Assembly: GCF_018336155.1 (NCBI RefSeq)
Contig: NZ_JAGYHF010000017.1
Coordinates: 27,639 to 91,638, forward strand
Direction of reading: 5' to 3'
Length of the DNA: 64,000 nt
Origin: Pseudomonas rustica
GTDB taxonomy: Bacteria; Pseudomonadota; Gammaproteobacteria; Pseudomonadales; Pseudomonadaceae
A model generated the notes under the pieces. That model had not been told where the DNA came from, did not search any database, and saw nothing but the letters and a program-made list of their open reading frames with translations. The position numbers were made by a program, and so were the translations under genes. Positions 47,701 to 56,114 of the stretch are shown one piece after another (positions within the stretch are counted from its first letter, which is position 1; every line of letters starts with the position of its first letter).

Positions 47701-49810
47701 GGGTTATCGACTCGATGACGCCGCCGGTTTCAAACAGTGGATCATGGCCAAAACCGAAGCGGCCAGCGTACGCCGCAGCCTTTTGGCCGCGCCACCGATC
47801 AGCACCGTCACGCCTACCGAAACCATCACTTTGCTGGGCGGCCCTGGCTATTCGCGGGTCGGAGAGTCTGTGGAGCAACGCATCCAGGATATTTATCCAC
47901 ACCTCAACGAAAACGAAGTGCAGGGGTTTTCCCGAGCCCTGAGCGCCGAGGGTGACGCAGAGTCAGGTATCCGTCGCATCGAAAATGATCTCGACACATT
48001 GCGCATCATCCTCGACACGTGGCGCTTCGAGGAGGTCATCAACTGGAACGCGGGCAATGGCGGTACGCACAATCTGGCATTCACGCTGGATGGAGGCCTG
48101 CACCTCACTGAACGGTTGATGGCTTGCTTCGAACGAAAATCCGTGGTGTTCGGGGAACGCAGCATCGCTCCGCAAGCCGGTTATACGCTGGATCTTTCAT
48201 CGGAGTTGCGTCGCTACAACCTCGAACACTGGTGGAAAAAGCTACCCGACATCAAATCCTATCTCGATCAGGTCACCACCCTTTCAGTCGACAACGTGCC
48301 ACTCTCTGAAGGGGCTGCGGGGCTGCTCAAAGACTTTCCTCACTTACGCCAGTTGAGCGCGCGAACCTGCGACCTGAAACGCCTGCCGGCCACCATTGGC
48401 AAAATGCGCCAGCTGGAAACCCTGCGCCTGTCGGGCAACCGGATCGAGTTGACGCCTGAAACCGTCGAACAATTGAAAAACTTCACACGCCTGCAAACCT
48501 TGCGTCTGGATGAAAATCCGCTGGGCCTGTCCCCCGATGTGAGTCGAATGCCACGCCTGAGCGTTTTGTCGCTGAACGATACCGGCCTGACGGCCTGGCC
48601 CGAAGGTCTGTTCAAAAAGCAACGGCCCAAGCAGTTTTTCCTCGACATGCTGGGCAATCCAATTAATGAAATTCCGCGGGTGGTGCCGGGCTCCAACAAC
48701 GCCTTTATCGTCGCTCGAACTCGCCTGATGGCCAACGAGTTGTCCGAGGTCAATCGCGTCCGTTACGAGCACTACCGAACCTCGGTAGGGCTGATTCCCG
48801 AGCATGTTGCGTCAGCCGCGACCACCGACATGCTCGGGCGCTGGCCTCTAAAGACCGACGCGCTGTTCACACGCATACCCGGTCTGGGCATTTACCGCCC
48901 GGAGGCCTGGCCCGATCTGGCTTCGGAACCCAATTCCAGGGGTTTCTTCAAAATCATCAATGACCTGACCCAGTCCGCCGACTATCGTGCCGGTGGCTCG
49001 GCACTGGAACAGTTGAGCGACCGCGTCTGGCGAATGATCCACGCCATCGACATTGATAAAACCTTGCGTCAGGAGCTGTTCGAAATGGCCATCGCCCCCG
49101 TCAACTGCCGGGACGCCGGGGCGCAGGTGTTCAATCAGATGGGGATCAAGGTGATGGCAGCCGAGGCCCGGCTGTCGTCGACGTCCAGAGAAATACTTGA
49201 ACGAAAACTGGTGGTATTGGCCCGGGGTGCAGCACGTCTGGAGCATGTCGATGATGTCGCCCAAGCGGACATTCAAAGCCGTGGCGGCAATCCTGATGTC
49301 GTTGAGGTCTATCTGGCCTATCAGACGGGTCTGGCCCAGCGCCTGGATTTGCCGTGGCAATCGCAGAACATGCTGTTTCGGATTACGGCGGGCGTCGATC
49401 AGGCGAAAATCGACCTGGCTTTCGAAACGGTGACCGCGATGGAAGCTGGCGACGGTTTGGTCAACCGCATGCTCGAACAACCGTTCTGGAGCGACTATCT
49501 ACGTGAGGCCTACCCCGACCAGTACTACGCCAATAAAGTCCGCTTCGAGGAAAAAGCCTCGGAACTGGACGACTTGCGCACCGTGCAAGCGCAGTGGGCC
49601 AGCTCAATGGATCCCTATCCGGAAAAAGCCGCGTTACGCGACAGGCTCAAGGATCTGGCGCGAAGGGTTGGCGTGCCCAAGGAACAAGTGCTGACCGGCC
49701 AGCCAATGCCCGATGCCTTGTACGATCGCCTGATTACCGATCTGGGCGATCAGGAGCAACAACTTGCCCGTCAGCAGACGCGCGATGCGCTGGAAAAAGC
49801 CGTGCTCTGA
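44717..49810 (+). CDS. NEL-type E3 ubiquitin ligase effector with DUF6543 and leucine-rich repeats
   Basis: A 1697-residue protein. The start is the ATG at 44717 with AAAAGGA eight bases upstream. No signal peptide. A large N-terminal region of the DUF6543/dermonecrotic-toxin type contains a hydrophobic pair of helices at about 462-504 (IGFIALGAFALVVPGLGELM). Leucine-rich repeats lie at about 1190-1320 (LETLRLSGNRIELTPETVEQ, then LQTLRLDENPL). The C-terminal NEL domain holds Cys1464 in VNCRDAGAQ, matching the C-x-D active site of the IpaH/SspH family, which transfers ubiquitin in host cells. No type III secretion genes or chaperone are in the window. Confidence 0.88.
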   Translation: MSDSRARGIHFETLKKAIPHVLIKASAKRRAELREIRPILPVWFAKASTDKQTLLKPAIEALHLRQNERDALFDKIQSIETFAKKLLEPELHKLDPGLDADDTWLRLYAPKSLGIFGLKSEALTVKTLSLLQAALHNFEYDETRPGFYEPNSCFITRPDTNGHFEQINTPVSVDVFARLCRRLNIGEQYQRYLKDFLRPPGNRLVENLLRQINGAYYKQSLQTAASLALIKKDIGQAEYNQLMKVVKGDSVVMDGKKQLRFCGLSIMGLRLTDCVLFIPCELHRYSTGSIIAWIPGDPEHPVKRCASFEAFQQELTRQLTARASNIGTDAGSPTSYQLFFSRFVAQKDRPYYFRRFNEAVNDGPPRTFVEKWRHHELVQLGERLVLHVDIPPPREFGVRQDPLESPNFHISDCTFTGKGPWEDFELWPVLHETALDQMISDARVLAVPNADEDAKARSERWANYLNIGFIALGAFALVVPGLGELMLVVTAGQLLYETLEGAVEWSEGDRQAAWMHFSDVIENLAMGVALAPVFHFTVSPFIESLKAVRLPNGKTRLWKPDLEPYRYKGAVPQDLPHNGQGLYQHNGKNLLRLDEHHYELSRQATTGALTVRHPTRPDGFEVSVRDNGAGSYVLDGEEPRHWDDATLMRRIGHTVQSFSDPQELELIRQTSGTSPGVLRRMYRDNAGLPPLLADTVQRFKIERDVRGFVEQVTSTDPSLQALARRDPASQLQIIEAQGLWPAGVPLRVNDSRGLTLWESSAAKTVQGRKLVVQLSDQQIANGEGLSIVMDTLNHHGTPLAVDNEAILQARIARAARSSRKALFDQRYQHERSPASPARQQLEQSFSQLPATVAESLLGHATPAELDLMDQHQHLPLRLKHLARELQFETATRHAWQGFHHDWLATTDTERLALNALRLHSDAMAELRIEVRQQSPQGTLICSVGAEDAATVRTLVKDHHFKYLAHDVQGQPLQEQAGDLFQAILTALPARQRQALGYRLDDAAGFKQWIMAKTEAASVRRSLLAAPPISTVTPTETITLLGGPGYSRVGESVEQRIQDIYPHLNENEVQGFSRALSAEGDAESGIRRIENDLDTLRIILDTWRFEEVINWNAGNGGTHNLAFTLDGGLHLTERLMACFERKSVVFGERSIAPQAGYTLDLSSELRRYNLEHWWKKLPDIKSYLDQVTTLSVDNVPLSEGAAGLLKDFPHLRQLSARTCDLKRLPATIGKMRQLETLRLSGNRIELTPETVEQLKNFTRLQTLRLDENPLGLSPDVSRMPRLSVLSLNDTGLTAWPEGLFKKQRPKQFFLDMLGNPINEIPRVVPGSNNAFIVARTRLMANELSEVNRVRYEHYRTSVGLIPEHVASAATTDMLGRWPLKTDALFTRIPGLGIYRPEAWPDLASEPNSRGFFKIINDLTQSADYRAGGSALEQLSDRVWRMIHAIDIDKTLRQELFEMAIAPVNCRDAGAQVFNQMGIKVMAAEARLSSTSREILERKLVVLARGAARLEHVDDVAQADIQSRGGNPDVVEVYLAYQTGLAQRLDLPWQSQNMLFRITAGVDQAKIDLAFETVTAMEAGDGLVNRMLEQPFWSDYLREAYPDQYYANKVRFEEKASELDDLRTVQAQWASSMDPYPEKAALRDRLKDLARRVGVPKEQVLTGQPMPDALYDRLITDLGDQEQQLARQQTRDALEKAVL

Positions 49811-49821
49811 ACCTGCGGGAA

Positions 49822-49855
49822 CCGGTTGGCGGGCAGCCCTCCCATTGCCAACCGG
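49822..49855. terminator. Hairpin between convergent NEL and fimbrial tip genes
   Basis: CCGGTTGGC and its complement GCCAACCGG, a 9-bp stem enclosing 16 bases, no T tract. Placed exactly between the two convergent stops. Confidence 0.55.
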
Positions 49856-49864
49856 CTCGCTTGA

Positions 49865-51112
49865 TCAGCCGACCTCGGAATCCCAGATCACCGTGACGGT
49901 GCCCTTGTAAGTCGAAGCTCCGCTGGACAACATGCGCTCGACATCAGCCTGTTCGACACCGAAGTGCAGCACCCCGGGTTTGCGATCAATGTAGATACCG
50001 GCCTCGAATAACTCGGTGCCCACGCCGCTCACTCGCAAAGGTTGCCGAATCACAGGACGGTTGCCTGCGGAGGTCAGGCCTGAGGGCAACGTCACAGCGA
50101 CTTGCAGCGGCACCGCGTGGCCATCCGGCTCATGCAGTGCGCAGGTATCGCCCAGCGTGTACTGACACTGCATTTGCATTTTGAATTGCGAGCTGGTCCA
50201 CAGATTAAAGGTCTGATCGCGGAACAATCGTGTCGGTTTGCGCCCCTGATTGAGCCAGGCCTGCCAGCCACCTTCAGGTGTCAATTCAACTTTGTTGCCA
50301 CCCGGGGGAATTTCTACCTTGAGCATATGCTCCACCGTCAGGGTGAAGTTCAACTGCAGCAGATTGTCATTAGGCATCATCAGATCGCCCATATCGAAAT
50401 CCTTGCCCGGCCCCACCGTGTATTCGATGCTGCCAAGATATCGACCGGACTTCATGGCCAGCGGGTTAGGCGTACGCAGTTGGTAGCCGTAAACGAAGTA
50501 GCGGAAATAAAACGCTGGGATCAGAAATCGCGCCTGTTTAGCGCACACTCCGGCATTCACCGGAACCTTCCAGAAACTGTTGTAGCCATTAGGCCCCGCT
50601 GTAGCACTGCCCACACCTAAACACGGAGCCGGTGCTTCCCGCCAAGACCCGCCCGTCCACAAAATGCTCCATGCCAGCGAAAAGTCGTCACCCGCCTGCT
50701 TCTCCACAATGTCAGTGACAGGTTCGAACAGGCCTGCCTCATGCCCAATGCCGGCAATGCGTACTTCAAGCACGTCCGTATCCCCGGACTCGTGGGTGAC
50801 CACGATCCGCTGCCAATGGGAAGGTACCTTGGCCATCCCTCCCTGACGTGGATCAGTGTGAAAAGCCCGGATGGGATCTTTGGCATTAAAAACAATGGGC
50901 GCGACCAAACTGAACAGACCCTCGGGTTTGCACTGATTGGGCAACTGAAGACAAAAACCCTCTGAAGGCGTCTGGTTGATGAACTCGTTGCTTTGCGGAT
51001 TGGCCGAGTCAGGCCGAAACAACGCTTCAATTTCTTTGACGGCCGCGGATGCCGGCAACGTCGCTAGACCCGCCATCAGCATGACGGTCAAACTTCGATA
51101 TAGATTGATCAT
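49865..51112 (-). CDS. CS1-type fimbrial tip protein/adhesin
   Basis: A 415-residue secreted protein and the last gene of the fimbrial operon. Signal peptide YRSLTVMLMAGLATLPASAA. The mature part has two paired cysteines early (FCLQLPNQC), another pair (PCLGVG...GVC), and a third pair (QCQYTLGDTC), consistent with a disulfide-bonded adhesin such as CooD/CfaE/CblD. The last region (GVEQADVERMLSSGASTYKG, TVIWDSEVG) looks like a pilin-type domain. Role assigned from position and architecture. Confidence 0.82.
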   Translation of the reverse strand: MINLYRSLTVMLMAGLATLPASAAVKEIEALFRPDSANPQSNEFINQTPSEGFCLQLPNQCKPEGLFSLVAPIVFNAKDPIRAFHTDPRQGGMAKVPSHWQRIVVTHESGDTDVLEVRIAGIGHEAGLFEPVTDIVEKQAGDDFSLAWSILWTGGSWREAPAPCLGVGSATAGPNGYNSFWKVPVNAGVCAKQARFLIPAFYFRYFVYGYQLRTPNPLAMKSGRYLGSIEYTVGPGKDFDMGDLMMPNDNLLQLNFTLTVEHMLKVEIPPGGNKVELTPEGGWQAWLNQGRKPTRLFRDQTFNLWTSSQFKMQMQCQYTLGDTCALHEPDGHAVPLQVAVTLPSGLTSAGNRPVIRQPLRVSGVGTELFEAGIYIDRKPGVLHFGVEQADVERMLSSGASTYKGTVTVIWDSEVG

Positions 51113-51145
51113 GATCCCTCACCCTTCATTCCCGGTAACCGGTCA

Positions 51146-51646
51146 TCAAGCACCCGGCAACATCGCGTTGAACATCATGTTGACGTTGCCGAAGTATTTA
51201 CCCGGTTTGTAGACGCCATCTCCGGGGGGCTGCGGAGTGATTTCCAGCAACACCCGGCGACCCTGCCGACCGTCCGCCGCAGACACCACTTCAACCGCCT
51301 CGCCCACCTTCAGTTCTCTGCCGTTGAACACGACCTGCAATTCGATCTCGTGGCCGGACTCGCCGCTGGACAGATACGGCAAACTGTCCAGACGTGCCTC
51401 GATCGCGCCCCCCTCGTTCTTCACATCAAAATCCTTTCGCAACCCACCGAGCGTCGAATTGAGCAAACTCCACGGCAACCGCTGCTCCCGGCTGATCCAT
51501 CCGGGATCGGCCGGCAGCACATGAAACCTGGAAGTGGGGATGCTCACCGATACGTCAAACTCATACGCTTCGCGGGCTGCATGGGCGCAAGTGCAAATCA
51601 GCCACAAGCCCGTCAGCGTCACCAGCGCAATCTTTCGCCTGTTCAT
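51146..51646 (-). CDS. CS1-type minor fimbrial subunit
   Basis: A 166-residue secreted subunit with signal peptide KIALVTLTGLWLICTCAHAA. The start of the mature part, YEFDVSVSIPTSRFHVLPAD, parallels the major pilin (INIVADIPSKVFHAQPVD), and both end in a similar strand (ALPGA and AIPRITQ). It lies between chaperone and tip genes, 33 bases from the tip gene. It could be a second pilin or an adaptor joining shaft and tip. Confidence 0.8.
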   Translation of the reverse strand: MNRRKIALVTLTGLWLICTCAHAAREAYEFDVSVSIPTSRFHVLPADPGWISREQRLPWSLLNSTLGGLRKDFDVKNEGGAIEARLDSLPYLSSGESGHEIELQVVFNGRELKVGEAVEVVSAADGRQGRRVLLEITPQPPGDGVYKPGKYFGNVNMMFNAMLPGA

Positions 51647-51679
51647 GATTGATCCTCTGCCATTCGATTGGCCTTGTAC

Positions 51680-52417
51680 CTAACCCTTCACTTCCACTTT
51701 CTTTTTCACCGCGCCTTCGATCACGGTGAAGCGGTAATGGCGCCCCGCCTGTTTGTCAAATCGAAACGTACGACCGGCGAGAATGTGGTGTTTGGTGGTC
51801 GGCTGGCAGTCCTGCTCGTTGCCCACGACGCAGTCCTTGAACTCGTCGATAACCACCACGCTGTTGCCGTTATTGCGGATTTGATATTGGCCGTTGCCGT
51901 CATCGATGACGCTGTCGAACCGGGTGTTTTTCGGCCGCACGAAAAACACCGTGCCGTAACCGGCCAGCACCGTAACGCCAGCGGCAAAGTCTTTTTTGTA
52001 GTCGGCCTGCTCTTCATCCGTGAGCGCAAATTCGTCGGCGGCTTCAGGCACCACCGGCACAAAACGCACGCGGAAATAACGCTCCTGATCGCGCGCGCCC
52101 ATGTACAACAAGCGTGTGCCTTGAGTGCCGTTGGCCGGCACGATCAGCCGCGCCGGGCTGGCCATCAAGCCGTCGCGTGCCGTGGCACCGGCCTGGGATT
52201 GCAGTGGAATTTCACGGGCAGTGCCCTGCTCGTCGAAGATCATTTCAAGGATGTTGATCTTGATAAACGCAGTGCTGTCGCCGCCATTGAAGATGCGTTT
52301 CAGATAGGTGCTTTTGTCAGCGTCCAGATAGTCGTAGACCACGCCGACATTGATCTGCGGAGCGGCAAAAGCGAGGGGTGCACACAAGAAAAAACCAATT
52401 GCCAACAAACGTTTCAT
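51680..52417 (-). CDS. CS1-type fimbrial chaperone
   Basis: A 245-residue periplasmic chaperone (CooB/CblB class, separate from classical PapD chaperones). Signal peptide LLAIGFFLCAPLAFAAP, then an immunoglobulin-like domain with ASPARLIVPANGTQGTRLLY and a second half ending RFTVIEGAVKKKVEVKG. A cysteine pair (DCVVGNEQDC) is in the second domain. Called from operon position between usher and pilin genes and from the PANGTQ strand. Confidence 0.82.
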   Translation of the reverse strand: MKRLLAIGFFLCAPLAFAAPQINVGVVYDYLDADKSTYLKRIFNGGDSTAFIKINILEMIFDEQGTAREIPLQSQAGATARDGLMASPARLIVPANGTQGTRLLYMGARDQERYFRVRFVPVVPEAADEFALTDEEQADYKKDFAAGVTVLAGYGTVFFVRPKNTRFDSVIDDGNGQYQIRNNGNSVVVIDEFKDCVVGNEQDCQPTTKHHILAGRTFRFDKQAGRHYRFTVIEGAVKKKVEVKG

Positions 52418-52489
52418 GTTCGATTTGCCTCTGTATTTTCAACACAGCCGCAACGGGCTGTCACAGCGAGTGACGGGTTTAAGGTCTGA

Positions 52490-55012
52490 TCAACCTGCGG
52501 TTTCAAGAGCAATAGCGTTGTCCGCCAACGTATCCGGCGTGCAGCGCAAATCACCAATCATCAGCACGTTGTTTTCCACCCGGGCGGCATCGGTGTTCAA
52601 ACGGAACCGGCAGAGCAATTGGTCGCCCTGACGCACTTCCAGGGTCGGCGCTCCGGCGTTCATTTCCATCGAGAAGAATCCGTCGACTTCACTCACGCCT
52701 CGGCTGGCGTGGTTGATGATGTGGTGGCCCTTGAGCGGCTGGCCTTTGGGGTCGATCAAGCGGCCGAGCACCGTCAGGGTTTTCATCACGCGGATTTTTC
52801 GATAGTCCACGCCGCCCTTGTTCAAGTGGTAACTCGTGCGTGCCGGTTGAATCGCCGCAGCCGGGACGTCGTTGCCTTCGAAATCGAAGCTCACCGTGCC
52901 GTTTTTGTAAGCGGTGATCGGGATGAAGTTGCGCCCCGGCCGCAGGTTGGCGCTGCCACCGCTCAAGTCATCGGCGCGCAGGGCGATGTCGTCCAGATCA
53001 GACTCGACATCAACGATCATCCCGGCGCCACCTCGATCGTGTTGGCTGGTCATGGCGATGTATTGGCCACTCAGCGCCACGGTGCTGTCGAGGTTCAAAC
53101 CGCCGGAAAAATTGTTGTTATACGAAGAGCGCTGAATGAAGCCATCGCCGTTGACTGCGTCGCTCTGAAAGCTGCCAGTACCGGAAAGCCCCAGACCGTA
53201 GGTGTCGGTGATCGCCGTGGCCGAGACGCTCTGCAACAAGTGATCCTGCAAGTCTTTGCGATAGGTGACGGAGGCATTGTTGTCACGCCCGCCATCGCGC
53301 GAAGTTCGCGAACCGAGGCTGCCGGAAATCTGCTCGCCCGGCCCGCCCAGCGCCAGGCTGACACTCAAATCGACCCCGCGATTGCGCGCATCGCCGCTGC
53401 TGAAACTGCCCGGACGATCGAACACCGAAAATCGCCAGTTGGCATCGCTGCCAAACAATTCGCCGCGCTGCGTCCAGCCGAGATCGAGACCGACACCTTC
53501 GATATTGCCGTCGCTGTGCGAGACCCGCGCGTTGATCGAACTTTTGTTGCTGACCCGATGATTCACCGACAGCGCCGAGTTGCTGGTCTGGCCGATGAAC
53601 ACGTTGCGCTGTCGTACACGCGTGCCGTCGGGCAGGGTTTCGTAGGTGTTGGTGGTGTCGAGCCAGCTGCGGTTATGGGTCAGGAAAATACTGCCCGAGC
53701 CGTAGCTGTACATGCCTTGCAGATCGAGGCCGGTGCCGTGGTCTTCGGTTTGATAAACATTGCCAAACACACTGGTGTTGTTGGCCAGCGTCCAGTCGAT
53801 CGAGGTGCCGTACTGCAGTTTTTCGCTGATCTGCCGCCCGGAAAATCCGACGATGACGCGTGGATGCAGCAAGTAGTTGAACGCTGCGCCCGCCGTCATG
53901 CCGCCGGACGCCTGATCGTCCCAGTTGCTCCACAATTTGCTCTCGCGCCCGGCGAACACGTTGTAGCGCCAGCGCTCGTCATGATTGCGCCAGTTGTTCG
54001 GTTTGTAGATCAGCTCGGACGTGGTGGAGGTGATCTGACCGTCTTCGATCAGGCGCACTTCAACTTCATAGATGCCGCCGGGTAATGGTCGGGTGTCGAG
54101 GGTTTGCAGACCGGCGTCGACCGGTTGCGTGTTGATCAACATGCCGTTGCGATAAATCTCCACCGAAGCCTGACGGTTCGCGGTGACGTAGAGCGGATAA
54201 ACGCTGGGTTTCGGGTTGTCGATCGCGAGGCTGTCGGAGCTGCCGTACATGGCGCCCACCGCCGTGTCCGGGCTGACACCGAACGAACGTGGCTGGCGAG
54301 TCAGGCCTTCGGAATCGGGCATGAAATAGCCCAGGCGAACAAAACTGCCCTGCAGCTCTTTCTGGCTGTAGAGCTCTTGCACGGCGTGATACATCTGCTC
54401 GTCCGAACCGCCCAGACGGGCCATTTGTACGTTCAGGCTTTGTGTCCAGTTGCCGAGGCTGCTGCTGGTGACCAGCCCGTAACGACCACCAAGATCCTGA
54501 TCCTGACCACCGTTGAGGTTGAGCTGGTTACGCACGATCAACCCGGTGCTGCCGGATTTCGGTTGCAGGTAATAGCGCGGCGCCTGGCTGTCACGCTCAG
54601 CATTCTCGGTGACGATCGATACCAGCGAATTTTCCAGGTTGTAGTGCACGGCGAGCATCTGCTCCGGGCAACTGCCCTGACAGTTGCCCAGCACCACACC
54701 CCGACCCAGGTAGTCGGCCCAGACATCGCGTTCGATGGCAGTGAAGTTACTGTCGGTGCTCTCGGTAAATTCGAGCAGGGTGATGCGATCATCGCGTGAT
54801 AGAACAATCATCGCTTCACCCAGAAACTGTTGGTCCAACTCCACACGCACCGCAAGTGGCACATCAAAGAAGTGCTCTTCGAATTCACTCGGCAACCCTT
54901 TTGCCTGCGCCAGCAAGTTACGTGGCGTATGACGGTCATCCGTAGGCGCAGCCAAGGCATTGGCACATAAAAAAAGTGCAAGCGCTGCCGCGATGGGTGT
55001 CATCGGAAACAT
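52490..55012 (-). CDS. CS1-type fimbrial usher (CooC/CfaC/TcfC family)
   Basis: An 840-residue outer-membrane usher. The ATG at 55012 is chosen because it gives a signal peptide (MTPIAAALALFLCANALAAP); a TTG 54 bases upstream is less likely. The barrel has many SGxx and aromatic strands (YSYGSGSIFLTHNRSWLDT). The C-terminal region has plug/pilin-like features (LTVLGRLIDPKGQPLKGHHI). It is the largest gene of the operon and follows the pilin after a GC-rich hairpin. Confidence 0.88.
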   Translation of the reverse strand: MFPMTPIAAALALFLCANALAAPTDDRHTPRNLLAQAKGLPSEFEEHFFDVPLAVRVELDQQFLGEAMIVLSRDDRITLLEFTESTDSNFTAIERDVWADYLGRGVVLGNCQGSCPEQMLAVHYNLENSLVSIVTENAERDSQAPRYYLQPKSGSTGLIVRNQLNLNGGQDQDLGGRYGLVTSSSLGNWTQSLNVQMARLGGSDEQMYHAVQELYSQKELQGSFVRLGYFMPDSEGLTRQPRSFGVSPDTAVGAMYGSSDSLAIDNPKPSVYPLYVTANRQASVEIYRNGMLINTQPVDAGLQTLDTRPLPGGIYEVEVRLIEDGQITSTTSELIYKPNNWRNHDERWRYNVFAGRESKLWSNWDDQASGGMTAGAAFNYLLHPRVIVGFSGRQISEKLQYGTSIDWTLANNTSVFGNVYQTEDHGTGLDLQGMYSYGSGSIFLTHNRSWLDTTNTYETLPDGTRVRQRNVFIGQTSNSALSVNHRVSNKSSINARVSHSDGNIEGVGLDLGWTQRGELFGSDANWRFSVFDRPGSFSSGDARNRGVDLSVSLALGGPGEQISGSLGSRTSRDGGRDNNASVTYRKDLQDHLLQSVSATAITDTYGLGLSGTGSFQSDAVNGDGFIQRSSYNNNFSGGLNLDSTVALSGQYIAMTSQHDRGGAGMIVDVESDLDDIALRADDLSGGSANLRPGRNFIPITAYKNGTVSFDFEGNDVPAAAIQPARTSYHLNKGGVDYRKIRVMKTLTVLGRLIDPKGQPLKGHHIINHASRGVSEVDGFFSMEMNAGAPTLEVRQGDQLLCRFRLNTDAARVENNVLMIGDLRCTPDTLADNAIALETAG

Positions 55013-55047
55013 GAACTTAGTTACTCTTTTTGTTTGATTGGCCAATC

Positions 55048-55081
55048 GCCGGCCGAACGCTATCAACTAGCGGCCGGCCGG
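55048..55081 (-). other. GC-rich hairpin between pilin and usher genes
   Basis: On the minus strand CCGGCCGGCCGCTA, loop GTTGA, then TAGCG and TTCGGCCGG. It can form a strong stem with a small internal loop, in the 109-base gap after the major pilin. No T run. It probably sets a higher level for the pilin than for the usher. Confidence 0.65.
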
Positions 55082-55121
55082 ACGAGCCCATTGCCAGAGA
55101 CTAGCAGTGGTCGAAAACGCG

Positions 55122-55613
55122 TTACTGGGTAATGCGCGGAATGGCGTCAAACATCACCACCGGTGTGGCGGTGTACAGGCCGGACTGGCCATCGGCCGGT
55201 TTGGCGGCGGTGATCACCAGATCAGCACGCATGCCGCCGTTGGATTCGGTATCGCCGACAACTTCTTCAGACGCGCCGGTGAGGGTTTTACCGTTGAAGG
55301 TGTACGTCAGCGCAATGGTATTGGCACCGTTGAACAGAGGCTGTGGGCCACCCTCAACGTAAGCACCGACCGAGCCCTGGGTGTGCTGGATGTCATAGGT
55401 ACCGCGCACCGGGGACAACGTGCCAGCGCCGATGACGTAGCGCATTTCTTCGTTTTTACCGAAGTTCGGATCGACCGGCTGTGCATGGAACACCTTGCTC
55501 GGAATGTCCGCGACGATATTGATGGCGGTGCGCGATTCTTCAGCCGCAAAGGCCACCGAAGCACCCAGTGTCAGCATGGCCAGAGGAGTAGCGATTGCAA
55601 GTTGCTTGAGCAT
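55122..55613 (-). CDS. CS1-type fimbrial major subunit
   Basis: A 163-residue secreted pilin and the first gene of the operon. Signal peptide ATPLAMLTLGASVAFAAE. The mature N-terminus contains INIVADIPSKVFHAQPVDP, and no cysteines are present in the mature protein, as in CS1/CFA-I/Cbl pilins. Length is right for the family. Preceded by an AT-rich region with two inverted repeats. Confidence 0.87.
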   Translation of the reverse strand: MLKQLAIATPLAMLTLGASVAFAAEESRTAINIVADIPSKVFHAQPVDPNFGKNEEMRYVIGAGTLSPVRGTYDIQHTQGSVGAYVEGGPQPLFNGANTIALTYTFNGKTLTGASEEVVGDTESNGGMRADLVITAAKPADGQSGLYTATPVVMFDAIPRITQ

Positions 55614-55803
55614 GATTAACTTCCTGTTATTTCGTTGTGGGAGATGGCTGAAGTCCTGAACCGCTTACAAGGTCTGAAGAATGAAGCCAGCTGGCTCCAG
55701 ACATGTAAGAAAGTGGACGTTCAACGCCGAGGAATATTCCCCTATTCCCACCACGAAATAAGCAGGCCGTTTCTGACGCATGCGTAGCCAAAGTGCTATT
55801 TAA

Positions 55804-55830
55804 CTTGAAAGAAAAACATCAACTTTCAAG
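55804..55830. promoter_or_regulatory. Inverted repeat CTTGAAAG-N11-CTTTCAAG
   Basis: Perfect 8-base arms with an 11-base spacer, about 190-215 bases upstream of the major pilin start. Candidate operator or activator site. Confidence 0.45.
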
Positions 55831-55881
55831 CAAAACACCTGAGCAACTGTAAGACCGATACTACATCAGGAGAAAATGACA

Positions 55882-55902
55882 AAGTTGCATGTTATGCAAC
55901 TT
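55882..55902. promoter_or_regulatory. Palindrome AAGTTGCAT-GTT-ATGCAACTT
   Basis: Perfect 9-base arms with a 3-base spacer, about 270-290 bases upstream of the pilin start and about 245 bases before the PadR gene. Likely a dimeric-regulator operator; which gene it controls is unclear. Confidence 0.55.
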
Positions 55903-56100
55903 CTGTAAGAACCAAACTACACGTACAACAAAATAGGGACGATATCGATGATTTAGAGTAATTAATCAAACTAAGCGAAAGTTGTATAGGCATTTATTGT
56001 TACCGGCGCGGCGAAAAAATCCTGCTCAGGTGCCCCTTGCGTCTCCTGGGCGCTCGTGCAAACCCGCACGACCGTTGGTCATTTCAGCTTGATCAGGCCA

Positions 56101-56114
56101 TAAGATATATCTTA
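56101..56114. promoter_or_regulatory. Palindrome TAAGATATATCTTA, candidate operator of the PadR gene
   Basis: A perfect 14-base palindrome 34 bases before the PadR gene start, followed by a TGTATCT half. The ATAT core fits the AT-rich operators of PadR-type repressors such as YqjI. Confidence 0.55.
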
